Shown: positions 33,942-42,485, counted from the first letter of the stretch. The stretch: 45,912 nucleotides of DNA from DASUGM01 sp036274055 (GCA_036274055.1 DASUGM010000324.1:1-45912), one strand, 5' to 3'. The notes: generated by a model not told the origin, from the sequence alone. Numbers and translations are program-made.

Positions 33942-34160
33942 ATGGACACTGCCGCTGCGCGCCGTAATCGCATGCAAGTGCGCGTGTATCCGTCCCTCGC
34001 GGCGCACGACCGGGACGATGCCCGGTTCTGGGCGGCAGTGCCGGTCGAAGAGCGAGTGCTCCAGGTCTGGAAGTTGAGCGAGGCTCAGTGGCGCCTTCGT
34101 GGCGAGTTCCCCGATGCATCAGGACTTCCTCGATCTACTGCGCGCGTTCATCGACCGTAA
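33942..34160 (+). CDS. Small partner protein of a nucleotidyltransferase
   Basis: This 72-residue protein has the segment AHDRDDARFWAAVPVEERVLQVWKLS, which resembles the short helical proteins often encoded just upstream of DUF6036-type nucleotidyltransferases ('D..ARY.SLTPEERL..'). The last 47 nt overlap the nucleotidyltransferase start, so the two are translationally linked. The C-terminus after residue 60 differs from the usual helical end. This is probably one half of an antitoxin-like or toxin-like pair; the role is unproven. Confidence 0.6.
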   Translation: MDTAAARRNRMQVRVYPSLAAHDRDDARFWAAVPVEERVLQVWKLSEAQWRLRGEFPDASGLPRSTARVHRP

Positions 34161-34419
34161 CGTCAGGTTTCTCATCGTCGGCGCCTATGCGCTCGCGGTG
34201 CACGGGCGACCGCGGGCAACGGGCGACCTGGACGTGTGGGTCGATGCGACGCCGGAAAATGCCGCGAACATCATGCTGGCGCTCGAGCAGTTTGGCGCGC
34301 CGACGGCGGCCTTCGGGCCGGTGATGGCAGATGTGATCGGTCGCGAGGCTTTCATCAAGAACAAGCGAGCCACGGGCCGCGCGAAGGACCTCGGCGATAT
34401 CGAGGGACTGGGCGAGTGA
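34114..34419 (+). CDS. DUF6036/AbiEii-like nucleotidyltransferase, internally truncated
   Basis: This 101-residue protein has the characteristic start (FLIVGAYALAVHGRPRATGD, then DLDVWVD with two metal-binding Asp). It also has the characteristic end (VIGREAFIKNKRATGRAKDL). Full-length relatives are about 150-180 residues. The roughly 50 residues between FGAPTAAFG and DVIGREAF, which normally carry the third acidic residue and the RIDILT-type strand, are absent without loss of frame. The protein may be inactive or a minimal binder. The ATG at 34114 is used; GTG 34099 is possible. It converges with a kinase (31 nt). Confidence 0.72.
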   Translation: MHQDFLDLLRAFIDRNVRFLIVGAYALAVHGRPRATGDLDVWVDATPENAANIMLALEQFGAPTAAFGPVMADVIGREAFIKNKRATGRAKDLGDIEGLGE

Positions 34420-34450
34420 GTCTCGAATCGGTGCCCCGGCGGCCTCGCGT

Positions 34451-37039
34451 TCAGTCCAGGCCCTCGGCGACATACAGATTGCTCAACGCGCGAAACCAGT
34501 TGTAGGCGTACGCCGTGCCATCGGACGTCGCTCGCAACGTGCCCATGACGAGCAGCCCCGCTCGATCGCGAGGCCACACATCCCGCCACAACGACTGCCG
34601 TCCCGTCTTCGGGTCGACCAGGGTCACCGCTCCAGCCGTCACGGCAGGGTCGCCGTATCGAATCACGAGCAACCCCTCCGTCGTCCAACTGACGGGAGAC
34701 TCTGTGCCTGTGAGACCCGGGATTTCGCGCGGCGCGGCGCGAGGATCGTTGACGTCGTAGAGCCGGATCGCAGTGCCGAACTTGACCGCAACCGTCGAGT
34801 CGTTCGGCGACACCACAAAGAGGCCTGCGCCTTCCGGCGTGATCGGCACCGGACGAGTGGCGCTCAGATCGTGGATGAAAAGTCGTGCCTGGTGATCCGG
34901 CTCGTTCGCCGAAACAATGAGGCGTTTGCCGTCGGCCAGGCAACGCGCACGGACGTAGGACAGTCCCTGGCCTTCCAGCCGTCGGCTTTGTCCTGCACCA
35001 GTGGGAACCACTTCCAGATACGGCCAGGGAGGAAACGGGGTCGGGCCACAGACTGCCCACTTGGCATCCGGCGACAACGCCACGGCGCGTCCGGGTCCCA
35101 GGCGAATGGCAGCTGAACCATCCGTCGCGCGCAGGTACGCGGCATTGTCGTGACCGCCCCCCTGCCCGTACTCGCTGAACAATACCCACTTGCCATCAGC
35201 CGAGATGTCCTCGAGTGCAGGAGCATCGAGCCAGGAGAGATCGCGCTCGCTGGTGTCACCCGCGGCCTTCGCCAGCAACACGCCGTGATCGTCGGTCTGC
35301 GCCAGGAGCAGCCGGCCATCCGGCAGGGTATCCCAGACCGTCGAGTTCCCCGGCAGCCGCACCACAGTCCGTGAGTCACCTCCGCCTTGGCTCACCGTCT
35401 GCAGCGCTCTGAACAAGGGTCGGTCGTCAGCGGCGGTGTACACAAGCTCGTTGCCACGCCAGCAGAGACCGTGAAGGTTCAGGTACTCGGGAGAAAGCAC
35501 GGTGGTCGCGCCGGATCGGTCGACGATCTCGACGCGACCCGCCAGCGAGAGCGGAGAGCGGTAACGGGCGAACGCGACGCGCGTGCCGTCTGGCGACACG
35601 CGCGGAAAGCCAAGGCCCGACGTGCCTCCAGGCACTGGCGCGACAAGCACTCGCCCGACAGGAAACTCCAGGTGGTCGCCCAGTTCGCCGCGTCGAACGA
35701 TCGCGAGCTGCTGGCCGTCGGGAGAAAAGTCGGCGAACTTGACACCCTCGAAGATCGGACGAGGCGCGCCTCCGGCCAATGGCACCTTCGCGAGCGTGCC
35801 GTACGTGAACACGCCTTCCTCGTGGCCGCCAAGCGCCACGGCGACTTCTCCGGATCGGGAAACAGCGAGGAGGTTCGCCTCCGGTAGATCGAGCGGAGCC
35901 GATTCCGGGCCATCCAGTCGCACGGTGTGCACGCGGCAGCGGTTGTTCTCCCAGAGCGCACCGTAGAGGATCGTCTGCCCATCAGGTGTGACGCGCGCGG
36001 AGCGAACCACGCCGCGCCTGAAGGTCAGGCGGCGGTATGCGGGCAACACGATGGGACGCAGCTGACGATCGAGCCACACGCCGCCACCCATACCCGCAGC
36101 GAACGCGCCAAGAACGCCAACCGCCGAAGCCAGCACCCTGCGGCGGCTCACTGACGGAGCCGGAGCTGCCAACGGACCGGCTGACGCCTCCGGTGCGTCT
36201 GTCGGATTCGACAGCGCCTCCTCAATCTCGATGCGCGCGTCCCCGATGCTCCGCCACCGGCGTTTGACCTCTCGTTCGAGGCACCGCCGGATCAATCGCC
36301 GCACCGGAGCGGGCACACCGGCCGGCAGCTTCGATTCATCGACGGACGCCGTCAGTACCTGGACGAGCGTGTCGGCGGAGCTCGGGCGGCGGAACGGCGA
36401 CACCCCGGTGAGCATTTCGTAGAGCACCAGGCCGAATGCCCAGATGTCCGTTTCGCGGCCCGTGGCTTCCCCGCGCGCCTGCTCCGGACTCATGTACGCG
36501 GGCGTCCCGATGATCAGGCCCGCGGACGAGATTGCGGTGATCGTCGCCGCGGCCGCGCTTGGTTCCAGCGATTTCGCGAGGCCGAAGTCAAGAACCTTGA
36601 CCGTGCCGTCCGGCCGCACCTTGATATTCGCCGGCTTGAGATCGCGATGGACGATGCCCCGATCGTGCGCAGCCTCGAGCCCGGCCGCGATCTGCTCAGC
36701 GATGCGGAGCGCCTCGGCGACCGGAATCGCGCCGCGCATCGTCAGCAACTGGGAGAGGTCGTTGCCCTCGATGAGCTCGAGCACGAGCGCGGTGGTGGTA
36801 CCGGATATCTCCAGGCCATGGACCTGGGCGACGTTCGGATGATTCAGCGACGCGAGGACTTCGGCCTCCCGTTGAAACCGCGCGAGTCGATCGGGATCGG
36901 AGGCGACGTTGGCCGGCAGGACTTTGAGAGCGACTTCGCGCTTCAGTCTGGAATCGCTCGCGCGATAGACCTCACCCATGCCCCCTTCGCCAAGTTTGGC
37001 GGAGACCAGATACGGCCCAACGCGATCGCCCGTATTCAT
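34451..37039 (-). CDS. Ser/Thr protein kinase with PD40 beta-propeller
   Basis: This 862-residue protein has a complete kinase domain (about 9-275): LGEGGMGEVYRAS, VALKVLP, IVHRDLKPAN, VLDFGLAKS and SPEQARGE. A transmembrane segment preceded by SRRR follows (VLASAVGVLGAFAAGMGGGV, about 320-340), then a long extracytoplasmic propeller with TolB/PD40 repeats (ARVTPDGQTILYGAL, FPRVSPDGTRVAFARY, EDISADGKWVLFSEY) to a tail ending NLYVAEGLD. The ATG at 37039 is the last start before the kinase; the frame is open 31 codons further. It is the second of three kinase-propellers in the island. The CHRD lipoprotein gene is 114 nt upstream on the same strand. Confidence 0.92.
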   Translation of the reverse strand: MNTGDRVGPYLVSAKLGEGGMGEVYRASDSRLKREVALKVLPANVASDPDRLARFQREAEVLASLNHPNVAQVHGLEISGTTTALVLELIEGNDLSQLLTMRGAIPVAEALRIAEQIAAGLEAAHDRGIVHRDLKPANIKVRPDGTVKVLDFGLAKSLEPSAAAATITAISSAGLIIGTPAYMSPEQARGEATGRETDIWAFGLVLYEMLTGVSPFRRPSSADTLVQVLTASVDESKLPAGVPAPVRRLIRRCLEREVKRRWRSIGDARIEIEEALSNPTDAPEASAGPLAAPAPSVSRRRVLASAVGVLGAFAAGMGGGVWLDRQLRPIVLPAYRRLTFRRGVVRSARVTPDGQTILYGALWENNRCRVHTVRLDGPESAPLDLPEANLLAVSRSGEVAVALGGHEEGVFTYGTLAKVPLAGGAPRPIFEGVKFADFSPDGQQLAIVRRGELGDHLEFPVGRVLVAPVPGGTSGLGFPRVSPDGTRVAFARYRSPLSLAGRVEIVDRSGATTVLSPEYLNLHGLCWRGNELVYTAADDRPLFRALQTVSQGGGDSRTVVRLPGNSTVWDTLPDGRLLLAQTDDHGVLLAKAAGDTSERDLSWLDAPALEDISADGKWVLFSEYGQGGGHDNAAYLRATDGSAAIRLGPGRAVALSPDAKWAVCGPTPFPPWPYLEVVPTGAGQSRRLEGQGLSYVRARCLADGKRLIVSANEPDHQARLFIHDLSATRPVPITPEGAGLFVVSPNDSTVAVKFGTAIRLYDVNDPRAAPREIPGLTGTESPVSWTTEGLLVIRYGDPAVTAGAVTLVDPKTGRQSLWRDVWPRDRAGLLVMGTLRATSDGTAYAYNWFRALSNLYVAEGLD

Positions 37040-37153
37040 CAGGCCGGTAATGTACTCGGGTTCGGCGTTGGCCAAAAGCCCGCCCAGGCCTGGGGGCGCG
37101 CCCGCCGCTACGACGCAACGCCGGGCAGGCATTCGGCCCGCCCGGCGCCGTGG

Positions 37154-37720
37154 TCACTTGCGCAGCTGACCTCGAATCTCGCCGGCCTGGAAGTCCCCGG
37201 GGCCCGTGTTGAGTGCACCGACGCCATCATTCGTGTGCACGTTCGCGTAGGCGTTGCCGCTCTGAATCAGATCGATCAGCTCGGAGAACGGCCGCCCCGC
37301 CAGTGGGCCCACCAGGCTGGCGGCGGTGAGCGTTCCAGTCGACAGCACGCCGTCATGCCGGCCCCCGCCGGGCGCGGCGTTGCCATAGAGAAACACCACC
37401 GCCGGCCCCGCCACACCCACTTCACCCTGGTGGATGTGCGACGCCACCACGTTGTAGATGTTGCTGGCAATCAGCTTGTACTCGATCGACTGGCGGTCGT
37501 CGCTGATCTTGAGGATCACTTGACCCTGCGCCGTGGACGGACGCGCCGGGACTTCGTGGTGGCCCTGCATGTGCGTCGAGAAGTTGAGCGGCAGCACGAT
37601 CTCCGACGGACGAACGGACAATGTTCCGAGCGTGCCTGGGGCTGACGACGGCGAGCTCTGGGAACAGGCGGCGGAAAAGATCAGAAGCATTGCGGTTGAG
37701 ACGAGTCTGGTCCTGAACAC
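37154..37720 (-). CDS. CHRD-domain lipoprotein
   Basis: This 188-residue protein has a lipoprotein-like signal (MFRTRLVSTAMLLIFSAAC, acylated Cys about residue 19). A CHRD domain follows: FSTHMQGHHEVPARPSTAQG, then YNVVASHIHQGEVGVAGPAV, ending GEIRGQLRK. CHRD domains are extracellular, of unknown biochemical role. The GTG at 37720 is chosen because AAGGAGG stands five nt before it and the N-terminus becomes a normal signal sequence; a longer ATG frame at 37756 lacks this. Confidence 0.87.
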   Translation of the reverse strand: MFRTRLVSTAMLLIFSAACSQSSPSSAPGTLGTLSVRPSEIVLPLNFSTHMQGHHEVPARPSTAQGQVILKISDDRQSIEYKLIASNIYNVVASHIHQGEVGVAGPAVVFLYGNAAPGGGRHDGVLSTGTLTAASLVGPLAGRPFSELIDLIQSGNAYANVHTNDGVGALNTGPGDFQAGEIRGQLRK

Positions 37721-37797
37721 GATGTCCTCCTTGTCGGGGTTGCTGATGCCGCGCATCGTGGCGTGAGGGGCCGGCCGCGGTCGTGAGAAAACGGGGA

Positions 37798-37803
37798 TAG
37801 ACT
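37798..37803 (+). promoter_or_regulatory. Possible -10 box for the winged-helix/FHA gene
   Basis: TAGACT lies 20 nt before the GTG start, which itself has a GGGGGG ribosome-binding site. It is the same hexamer as upstream of the kinase at 29233. Confidence 0.35.
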
Positions 37804-37823
37804 TCTGGGAATTCGGGGGGATC

Positions 37824-38489
37824 GTGCCGGTTCGGTTCGGAGACTACGAATTTGATGCGGCTCGGCGCAGCCTGACGCATGAAGGCGCGGCGGTGCATCT
37901 GACACCACTGGCGTTCACGCTGCTGGATCTCCTCATTGCCAATGCCCCACGGGTCGTCACGAAGGAAGAGCTGCACGGCCGGCTCTGGCCGGACACCTTC
38001 GTGTCCGACGCGGCGCTGACGAGTCTGATCAAGGAGTTGCGACGCGCGCTCGACGATCGCGACGCGCGCGTGCTGATCCGGACGGTCAATCGCGTCGGCT
38101 ACGCCTTCGGCGGCGCCATTGCGGAATCCGCGCCGACCGGGCCGTCACCCGCCTCGAGTGCCGCGATTCACTGGGTGGAAGTCGCCGACCGCCGGCTGCG
38201 ACTGCGCGCGGGCGAGAATCTGATTGGTCGATCGCCGGAGGCCGAAGTCTGGCTCGACGTCGCCAGTATCTCCCGCCGCCACGCCAAGATCGTCGTCAGT
38301 GAGGGGACGGCGGAGCTTCACGATCTCGGCAGTAAGAACGGCACGCGCGCGAACGATCGGCCGCTGGCTCGACCGGTTCCCATCGTCGATGGTGATCGCA
38401 TCCGCGTCGGCAAGGTGACGCTGGTCTACCGCCGCGCCTCAGGCGGACTGCCAACCGAGTCGCAGGCCACGGAATCACCAGACAGCTGA
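37824..38489 (+). CDS. Winged-helix DNA-binding protein with FHA domain
   Basis: This 221-residue protein has an N-terminal OmpR/CadC-type winged helix (about 1-95: RFGDYEFDAARRSLTHEG, LTPLAFTLLDLLI, VSDAALTSLIKELRRALDD, IRTVNRVGYAF). A C-terminal FHA domain follows (about 125-205) with the phosphothreonine-pocket residues in LIGRSPEAEVWLD, SISRRHAKI and LHDLGSKNGT. FHA domains bind phosphothreonine, so this is a plausible transcriptional output of the Ser/Thr kinases nearby. The start is GTG after GGGGGGATC. It is divergent from the CHRD gene (103 nt) and convergent with hepT. Confidence 0.93.
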   Translation: MPVRFGDYEFDAARRSLTHEGAAVHLTPLAFTLLDLLIANAPRVVTKEELHGRLWPDTFVSDAALTSLIKELRRALDDRDARVLIRTVNRVGYAFGGAIAESAPTGPSPASSAAIHWVEVADRRLRLRAGENLIGRSPEAEVWLDVASISRRHAKIVVSEGTAELHDLGSKNGTRANDRPLARPVPIVDGDRIRVGKVTLVYRRASGGLPTESQATESPDS

Positions 38490-38541
38490 CCGCCTGCTGC
38501 CTCGCGCGAGCCGGCGTGCCGGCGCCAACGCGAACTTTGCT

Positions 38542-38559
38542 CGGGTATGGAACTACCCG
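38542..38559. terminator. Short hairpin between convergent genes
   Basis: CGGGTA pairs with TACCCG around a 6-nt loop in the 108-nt gap between the FHA gene and the hepT 3' end. It could serve either transcript. There is no U-run. Confidence 0.3.
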
Positions 38560-38597
38560 GGCGTGTCAAAGCTGGGGCGGGAGGCTTCAGGCCAAGC

Positions 38598-39011
38598 TCA
38601 GGAGCGAAGCCGCGGCCGGATCGTCCCGACGAATGTCGCCAGGTCGTCCAGGTGCGACGCGAGCACCGACCGGACGACGTTCAGGTCGACGTCGGCATAG
38701 CCGTGTACCAGGATGTTGCGGAATCCCGCCATGTTCTTCAACGGCGCCGCGAGGCGAGCGTCGATCCATCCTGCCGTCGCCAGCAGATCGAACAGGTCAC
38801 GGTTCGTTTGCGGCTCCCCCAGCCGCTCGTCCGAGACGATGTGCGAGGCGACGTCCAGCGCCGCCTGAATCGCGACTTGCAGCGTGTGTTCAACGAAGCG
38901 TCGCTCCCGAACATCGGTCTCGAGCTGATCGGGCCGGGCCAGGCGGCGCAGGTCGGCCAGGCACGTCTCGATTTGTGACAGCTTCTTGGCGACGAGGGCG
39001 GCGTCCGTCAT
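38598..39011 (-). CDS. hepT: HepT-like HEPN-domain RNase toxin (DUF86)
   Basis: This 137-residue all-helical HEPN protein has the active-site motif Rx4HxY intact in FRNILVHGY (Arg98, His103, Tyr105). QVAIQAALDVASHIVSDERL is the typical second helix. HepT toxins cleave RNA and are silenced when the partner MntA adenylylates the Tyr of this motif. Its ATG overlaps the mntA stop by four bases, so antitoxin is translated first. Confidence 0.92.
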   Translation of the reverse strand: MTDAALVAKKLSQIETCLADLRRLARPDQLETDVRERRFVEHTLQVAIQAALDVASHIVSDERLGEPQTNRDLFDLLATAGWIDARLAAPLKNMAGFRNILVHGYADVDLNVVRSVLASHLDDLATFVGTIRPRLRS

Positions 39012-39418
39012 CGTGGTGGGACGGATGCCCGCACAGGCACGCGTCGGTACTCGTCACGGATGCGCTGCAGGTCGAAGTACTCGTTCCGCCTGGCGACTTC
39101 GAACTGGATGCGTCGGCTCCGGTCGCGATCGACGACGAGTTCGCCGTCGCGAAGCACACGGTGGACAAGATCGGCCGGGGCTGTGTTGAGCACCACGAGG
39201 TCAGTCTCGGATCCGAGGGTCCTGGCGAGCCGGCCTTCGAGCGACAACCGCGGGCCCATCAGCGTGGACGGCGGCGTTTCGTCAAAGAGGACCGCCACAT
39301 CGACGTCGCTCGTTGGACGGTCCGTGCTGCGCGCCACGCTGCCAAAGACGTAGACGACGAGTGCAGCGGGGACGTCGTCGAAGAAGGCCCGCACCCGATC
39401 GCGAAGGACGGGATCCAT
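39008..39418 (-). CDS. mntA: MntA-type adenylyltransferase antitoxin
   Basis: This 136-residue minimal nucleotidyltransferase has the motif GSx10DxD in YVFGSVARSTDRPTSDVDVA (Gly26, Ser27, Asp38, Asp40), and LVVLNTAPADLVHRVLRDGE downstream. It is expected to AMPylate the HepT active-site Tyr. The ATG at 39418 is preceded on the minus strand by CATAAT only 6 nt away, with no ribosome-binding site, which suggests a leaderless transcript. A long frame further upstream is antisense to the next kinase. The first 11 codons are also found, truncated, at 29136-29168. Confidence 0.92.
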   Translation of the reverse strand: MDPVLRDRVRAFFDDVPAALVVYVFGSVARSTDRPTSDVDVAVLFDETPPSTLMGPRLSLEGRLARTLGSETDLVVLNTAPADLVHRVLRDGELVVDRDRSRRIQFEVARRNEYFDLQRIRDEYRRVPVRASVPPR

Positions 39419-39580
39419 GCGGCGATTATGGCATGGGGCCCTGCGCCGCTTCCTTGGAAAGCAGTAGACTCTCGCGATCATCCATCGCGACATGAAGCCC
39501 GGCAACGTCATGGTTACTCCGGATGGGCAGGTCAAGGTGCTCGACTTCGGCCTGGGCAAGGCGCTCGAGTCGGAGGCACC
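39386..39580. repeat. Copy B of the duplicated block, with internal deletion
   Basis: Positions 39386-39475 match 29136-29225, and 39475-39580 match 29627-29732, with three mismatches in each segment. Relative to the kinase locus, about 401 nt (29226-29626), including the kinase start and ATP-binding lobe, are missing at the junction. Homology at the junction is only about one base, so an illegitimate deletion is likely. Confidence 0.85.
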
Positions 39581-39677
39581 CGCCCTGGACCAGGGCCAAG
39601 TCGCGGTCCAGGACCACGTCGTGATCATGTCGAACTTCTTCGATGACCTGCGACAGATCGCGCCGGTGAAGAAATGA
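39475..39677 (+). pseudogene. Kinase remnant: catalytic loop joined to a propeller-type tail
   Basis: In frame this reads IIHRDMKPGN and VLDFGLGKALESEAP, about 35 residues of a kinase identical to that at 29233. It then jumps to ALDQGQVAVQDHVVIMSNFF and ends DDLRQIAPVKK. The last part resembles the extreme C-terminus of a kinase-propeller protein. An ORF starting at ATG 39492 (61 residues) runs to a stop that overlaps the next kinase ATG (ATGA). It has neither ATP-binding lobe nor propeller, so it is a deletion remnant. It may still act as the translated leader of the downstream gene. Confidence 0.75.
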
Positions 39678-42373
39678 GTCTCGCGTCCGGTACACGTCTC
39701 GGTCCCTACGAAGTCGTTGCTCCCATCGGTGCGGGCGGGATGGGCGAGGTCTATCGCGCCCGCGACACCAGGCTCGGGCGCGACGTTGCCATCAAAGTCC
39801 TGCCGGCGCTGTTCGCACACGACGACGAGCGGATGCAGCGGTTCGAGCGCGAAGCGCGGACGCTCGCGGCGCTCAACCATTCGAACATCGCACAGGTCCA
39901 CGGCCTCGAAGAACTGCCGGCCGCCGCAGGCGGTGGTCGCGCGCTGGTCATGGAGTACGTCGAGGGCGACGACTTGTCCCAGCGACTCGCGCGAGGGCCA
40001 GTGCCGATCGCAGACGCGCTGCCAATCGCGCGGCAAATTGCACTCGCGCTCGAGGCCGCGCACGAGCAGGGCATCATCCACCGCGACCTGAAGCCCGCCA
40101 ACATCAAGGTCAAAGACGACGGCACGGTCAAGGTCCTGGACTTCGGCCTGGCGAAGGCGATGGGGCCTGACGGCGGATCGAACGCGGGCGTCGCCGGCGA
40201 CGCGGCGATGAACTCGCCGACGCTCACCGCCCGCGCGACGGAACTCGGCCTCATCCTGGGCACGGCCGCCTACATGGCGCCGGAGCAGGCGCGCGGCAAG
40301 GTCGTCGATCGACGCGCGGACATCTGGTCCTTCGGCGTCGTGCTCACCGAAATGCTCACCGGCGAGCGGGCATTCAAGGGTGACGACGTCACGGAAGTGC
40401 TGGCCAAGGTCATCGAACGCGAACCGGATCTGTCGAAACTGCCCGGCTCGACGCCGGCAGAAGTGCGGAAGCTCATCGCGCGCTGTCTGATGAAGGACCC
40501 GAAGCAGCGTCTCCGGGACATCGGCGAGGCGCGCATCCTCCTTGATGAAGCCGCCACGACGCCGGCGTCCTCACGATTGACGCCGGTTCAAACAGCCGCG
40601 CCGGCGTCGCAACCATCCGGTCTCTTGCGCGTGCTGCCGTGGGGTGTCGCCGCGATCGCCGTGGCGCTTGCGGGTGTGGCGTGGTTCGGCCCCGCGTCAA
40701 CATCGCGAGGCGCGGCGATTTCGGGTGCCGCGTCGGGCCCGACCCGACTGCAGATCGCTATGCCGCCCGGGGTCGATATGTACACGGCCGTGGGTTCCGC
40801 CTTCAGCCTCGCGCCCGAGGGGAAGATGCTCGCGTTCGTGGGCATACGCGGCGGCGTTCGCCAGGCCTTCATCCGGCGATTCGACTCGGATGACGTCACG
40901 CCGATCCGGGGGAGCGAGGGCGCGGTGTCGGTCGTGTTCTCGCCCGATAGCCGCGAGGTGCTCGTCGGAGCGTCGGACACGTCCCTTCGCCGAATTCGGC
41001 TGACGGACGGGTTCATGACCATTGCCGCGAAGAGTGCCACCGCCTACCTCGGCGGATGGCTCGCCGACGGACGCGTCGCCTACGCAACCGGCGGCCGACT
41101 GTTCGTGAGCGGCGCCAAGTCCGACGCCGAACCCAAACAGTTGACGCAGCCGACGGAAGGCTCAACATCCGTCGAAATGAACCCGGTCAACGTGCCCGGA
41201 GCGAATGCCATCGCGTTTGTCTCCGGCCAGCCGGAGTCGCTCGACTCGATGCGAATCGAAGTCCTGACGCTCGACGACGGCAAGCGCAAGCCCATCGTCG
41301 AGCGCGGGTTCGGGCCCGTGTTCACGAGCACGGGGCACCTCCTGTTCATTCGAGACGAAGACGTGCTCGCGGTGCGATTCGATGCGGCAAAGCTGGAGAC
41401 CGTCGGCGATCCGGTTCGGGTCCTGAGCGGGCTCACGATCATCCGTACCCGAGGCGCGGCTCCGATGATGACGGTCGCGGCCAACGGCACGCTCGTCTAC
41501 GCAGCGTCGGCCGCTACCCAGAGCGAGCTGGTCAGCGTTTCTCGCCAGGGATCCGAGCAAGTACTGCTGCGGATGGATCGGCCGGCCGGGAACCCCCGCA
41601 TCTCACCTGACGGGCGCCAGATGCTTACCGAGGGCATCGGCCAGGGCCTCTGGCTGTTCGACCCCGGGCGCCGGATCGAATCAAGGATGACGGACCGTTC
41701 GCTGATGGCATCATTTCCGATCTTCGGACCCGGAGGGAAAGAGGTTGTCTATCGAGCGACGTCCGCCCTGATGCGCCAGCCCCTCGATGGCAGCACGCGG
41801 GCGGTGCCGATCGCCGGTTCCGGACCGAATCAGATGCCGACGTCGGTCACGGCAGACGGCACGAAGGTCCTGTACATCTTCATCGATCCGGTCACGTCCG
41901 GCGATATCTACGAGATCCCGATCGGAGGCGGAGCGCCGCGCGCGGTGGTCAAGACCAACGCGTACGAGGGCGGCGCGCAGGTATCGCCGGACGGCAAGTG
42001 GATTGTGTACGTGTCGAACGAACTTGGCGCGAACGAGATCTTCCTGCAGGCGTACCCGGCGTCCGCTCGTCGCGTGCAGGTCTCGTCGACTGGCGGCATC
42101 CATCCCACGTGGAACCCCAGGGGCGGGGAGATTTTCTACCGGCGCGGCGACGACATGATGTCCGTGCGCGTGACGTTCAATGCAACCGGCCCGGTCCTTG
42201 CCCCACCAGAAAAGCTGTTTACCGGCCGCTACAGTTTCGGCGGCGGCCTCACGATGGCGAACTATGCGGTGACGCCTGACGGCAGCAACTTCCTGATGAT
42301 CAAAGACCAGCCGCGCGCGATCCTCAACGTCGTCCTGAACTGGCTCGACGAGGTGAAGGCAGCAGTGAAGTAG
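39674..42373 (+). CDS. Ser/Thr protein kinase with PD40 beta-propeller
   Basis: This 899-residue protein has a complete kinase domain (about 9-280): IGAGGMGEVYRARD, VAIKVLP, IIHRDLKPAN, VLDFGLAKA and APEQARGK. A transmembrane helix is near 320-340 (LPWGVAAIAVALAGVAWFG). An extracytoplasmic PD40 propeller follows (SVVFSPDSREVLVG, NPRISPDGRQMLTEG, GAQVSPDGKWIVYVS) with the family tail VVLNWLDEVKAAVK. The ATG overlaps the stop of the remnant ORF, so expression probably uses the promoter of the duplicated block at about 39465. It is a diverged paralogue of the kinases at 29233 and 34451. Confidence 0.93.
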   Translation: MSLASGTRLGPYEVVAPIGAGGMGEVYRARDTRLGRDVAIKVLPALFAHDDERMQRFEREARTLAALNHSNIAQVHGLEELPAAAGGGRALVMEYVEGDDLSQRLARGPVPIADALPIARQIALALEAAHEQGIIHRDLKPANIKVKDDGTVKVLDFGLAKAMGPDGGSNAGVAGDAAMNSPTLTARATELGLILGTAAYMAPEQARGKVVDRRADIWSFGVVLTEMLTGERAFKGDDVTEVLAKVIEREPDLSKLPGSTPAEVRKLIARCLMKDPKQRLRDIGEARILLDEAATTPASSRLTPVQTAAPASQPSGLLRVLPWGVAAIAVALAGVAWFGPASTSRGAAISGAASGPTRLQIAMPPGVDMYTAVGSAFSLAPEGKMLAFVGIRGGVRQAFIRRFDSDDVTPIRGSEGAVSVVFSPDSREVLVGASDTSLRRIRLTDGFMTIAAKSATAYLGGWLADGRVAYATGGRLFVSGAKSDAEPKQLTQPTEGSTSVEMNPVNVPGANAIAFVSGQPESLDSMRIEVLTLDDGKRKPIVERGFGPVFTSTGHLLFIRDEDVLAVRFDAAKLETVGDPVRVLSGLTIIRTRGAAPMMTVAANGTLVYAASAATQSELVSVSRQGSEQVLLRMDRPAGNPRISPDGRQMLTEGIGQGLWLFDPGRRIESRMTDRSLMASFPIFGPGGKEVVYRATSALMRQPLDGSTRAVPIAGSGPNQMPTSVTADGTKVLYIFIDPVTSGDIYEIPIGGGAPRAVVKTNAYEGGAQVSPDGKWIVYVSNELGANEIFLQAYPASARRVQVSSTGGIHPTWNPRGGEIFYRRGDDMMSVRVTFNATGPVLAPPEKLFTGRYSFGGGLTMANYAVTPDGSNFLMIKDQPRAILNVVLNWLDEVKAAVK

Positions 42374-42383
42374 TCGGCGGTGG

Positions 42384-42484
42384 TCTCGAGCGCGAAGGTG
42401 CCCTTGAAACCGGCCGCCATCATGATTCGGATCGGCCCGGCACGATCTCGAGGTTGCGCGGGTCGCCGTCGCCGCTGCGCGGAT
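42384..42484 (-). pseudogene. TIM-barrel isomerase remnant
   Basis: Positions 42384-42430 resemble 32707-32753, and 42437-42484 resemble 33044-33091, of the exported TIM-barrel gene. These are the KGTFALEYES end and the RNLEIVP region, brought together by loss of about 290 nt. Several substitutions separate the copies, so the source may be another paralogue. No open frame remains. Confidence 0.65.
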
Positions 42485-42485
42485 C

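Noticed and set aside
34185..35189. 334-codon minus-strand frame that seems to extend the kinase gene
   Set aside because: It is out of frame with the intact 862-residue kinase and only shadows its propeller region and the convergent nucleotidyltransferase.
39426..39695. 89-codon minus-strand frame upstream of mntA
   Set aside because: It is antisense to the kinase remnant and carries no domain; mntA starts at 39418 with a nearby -10-like box.
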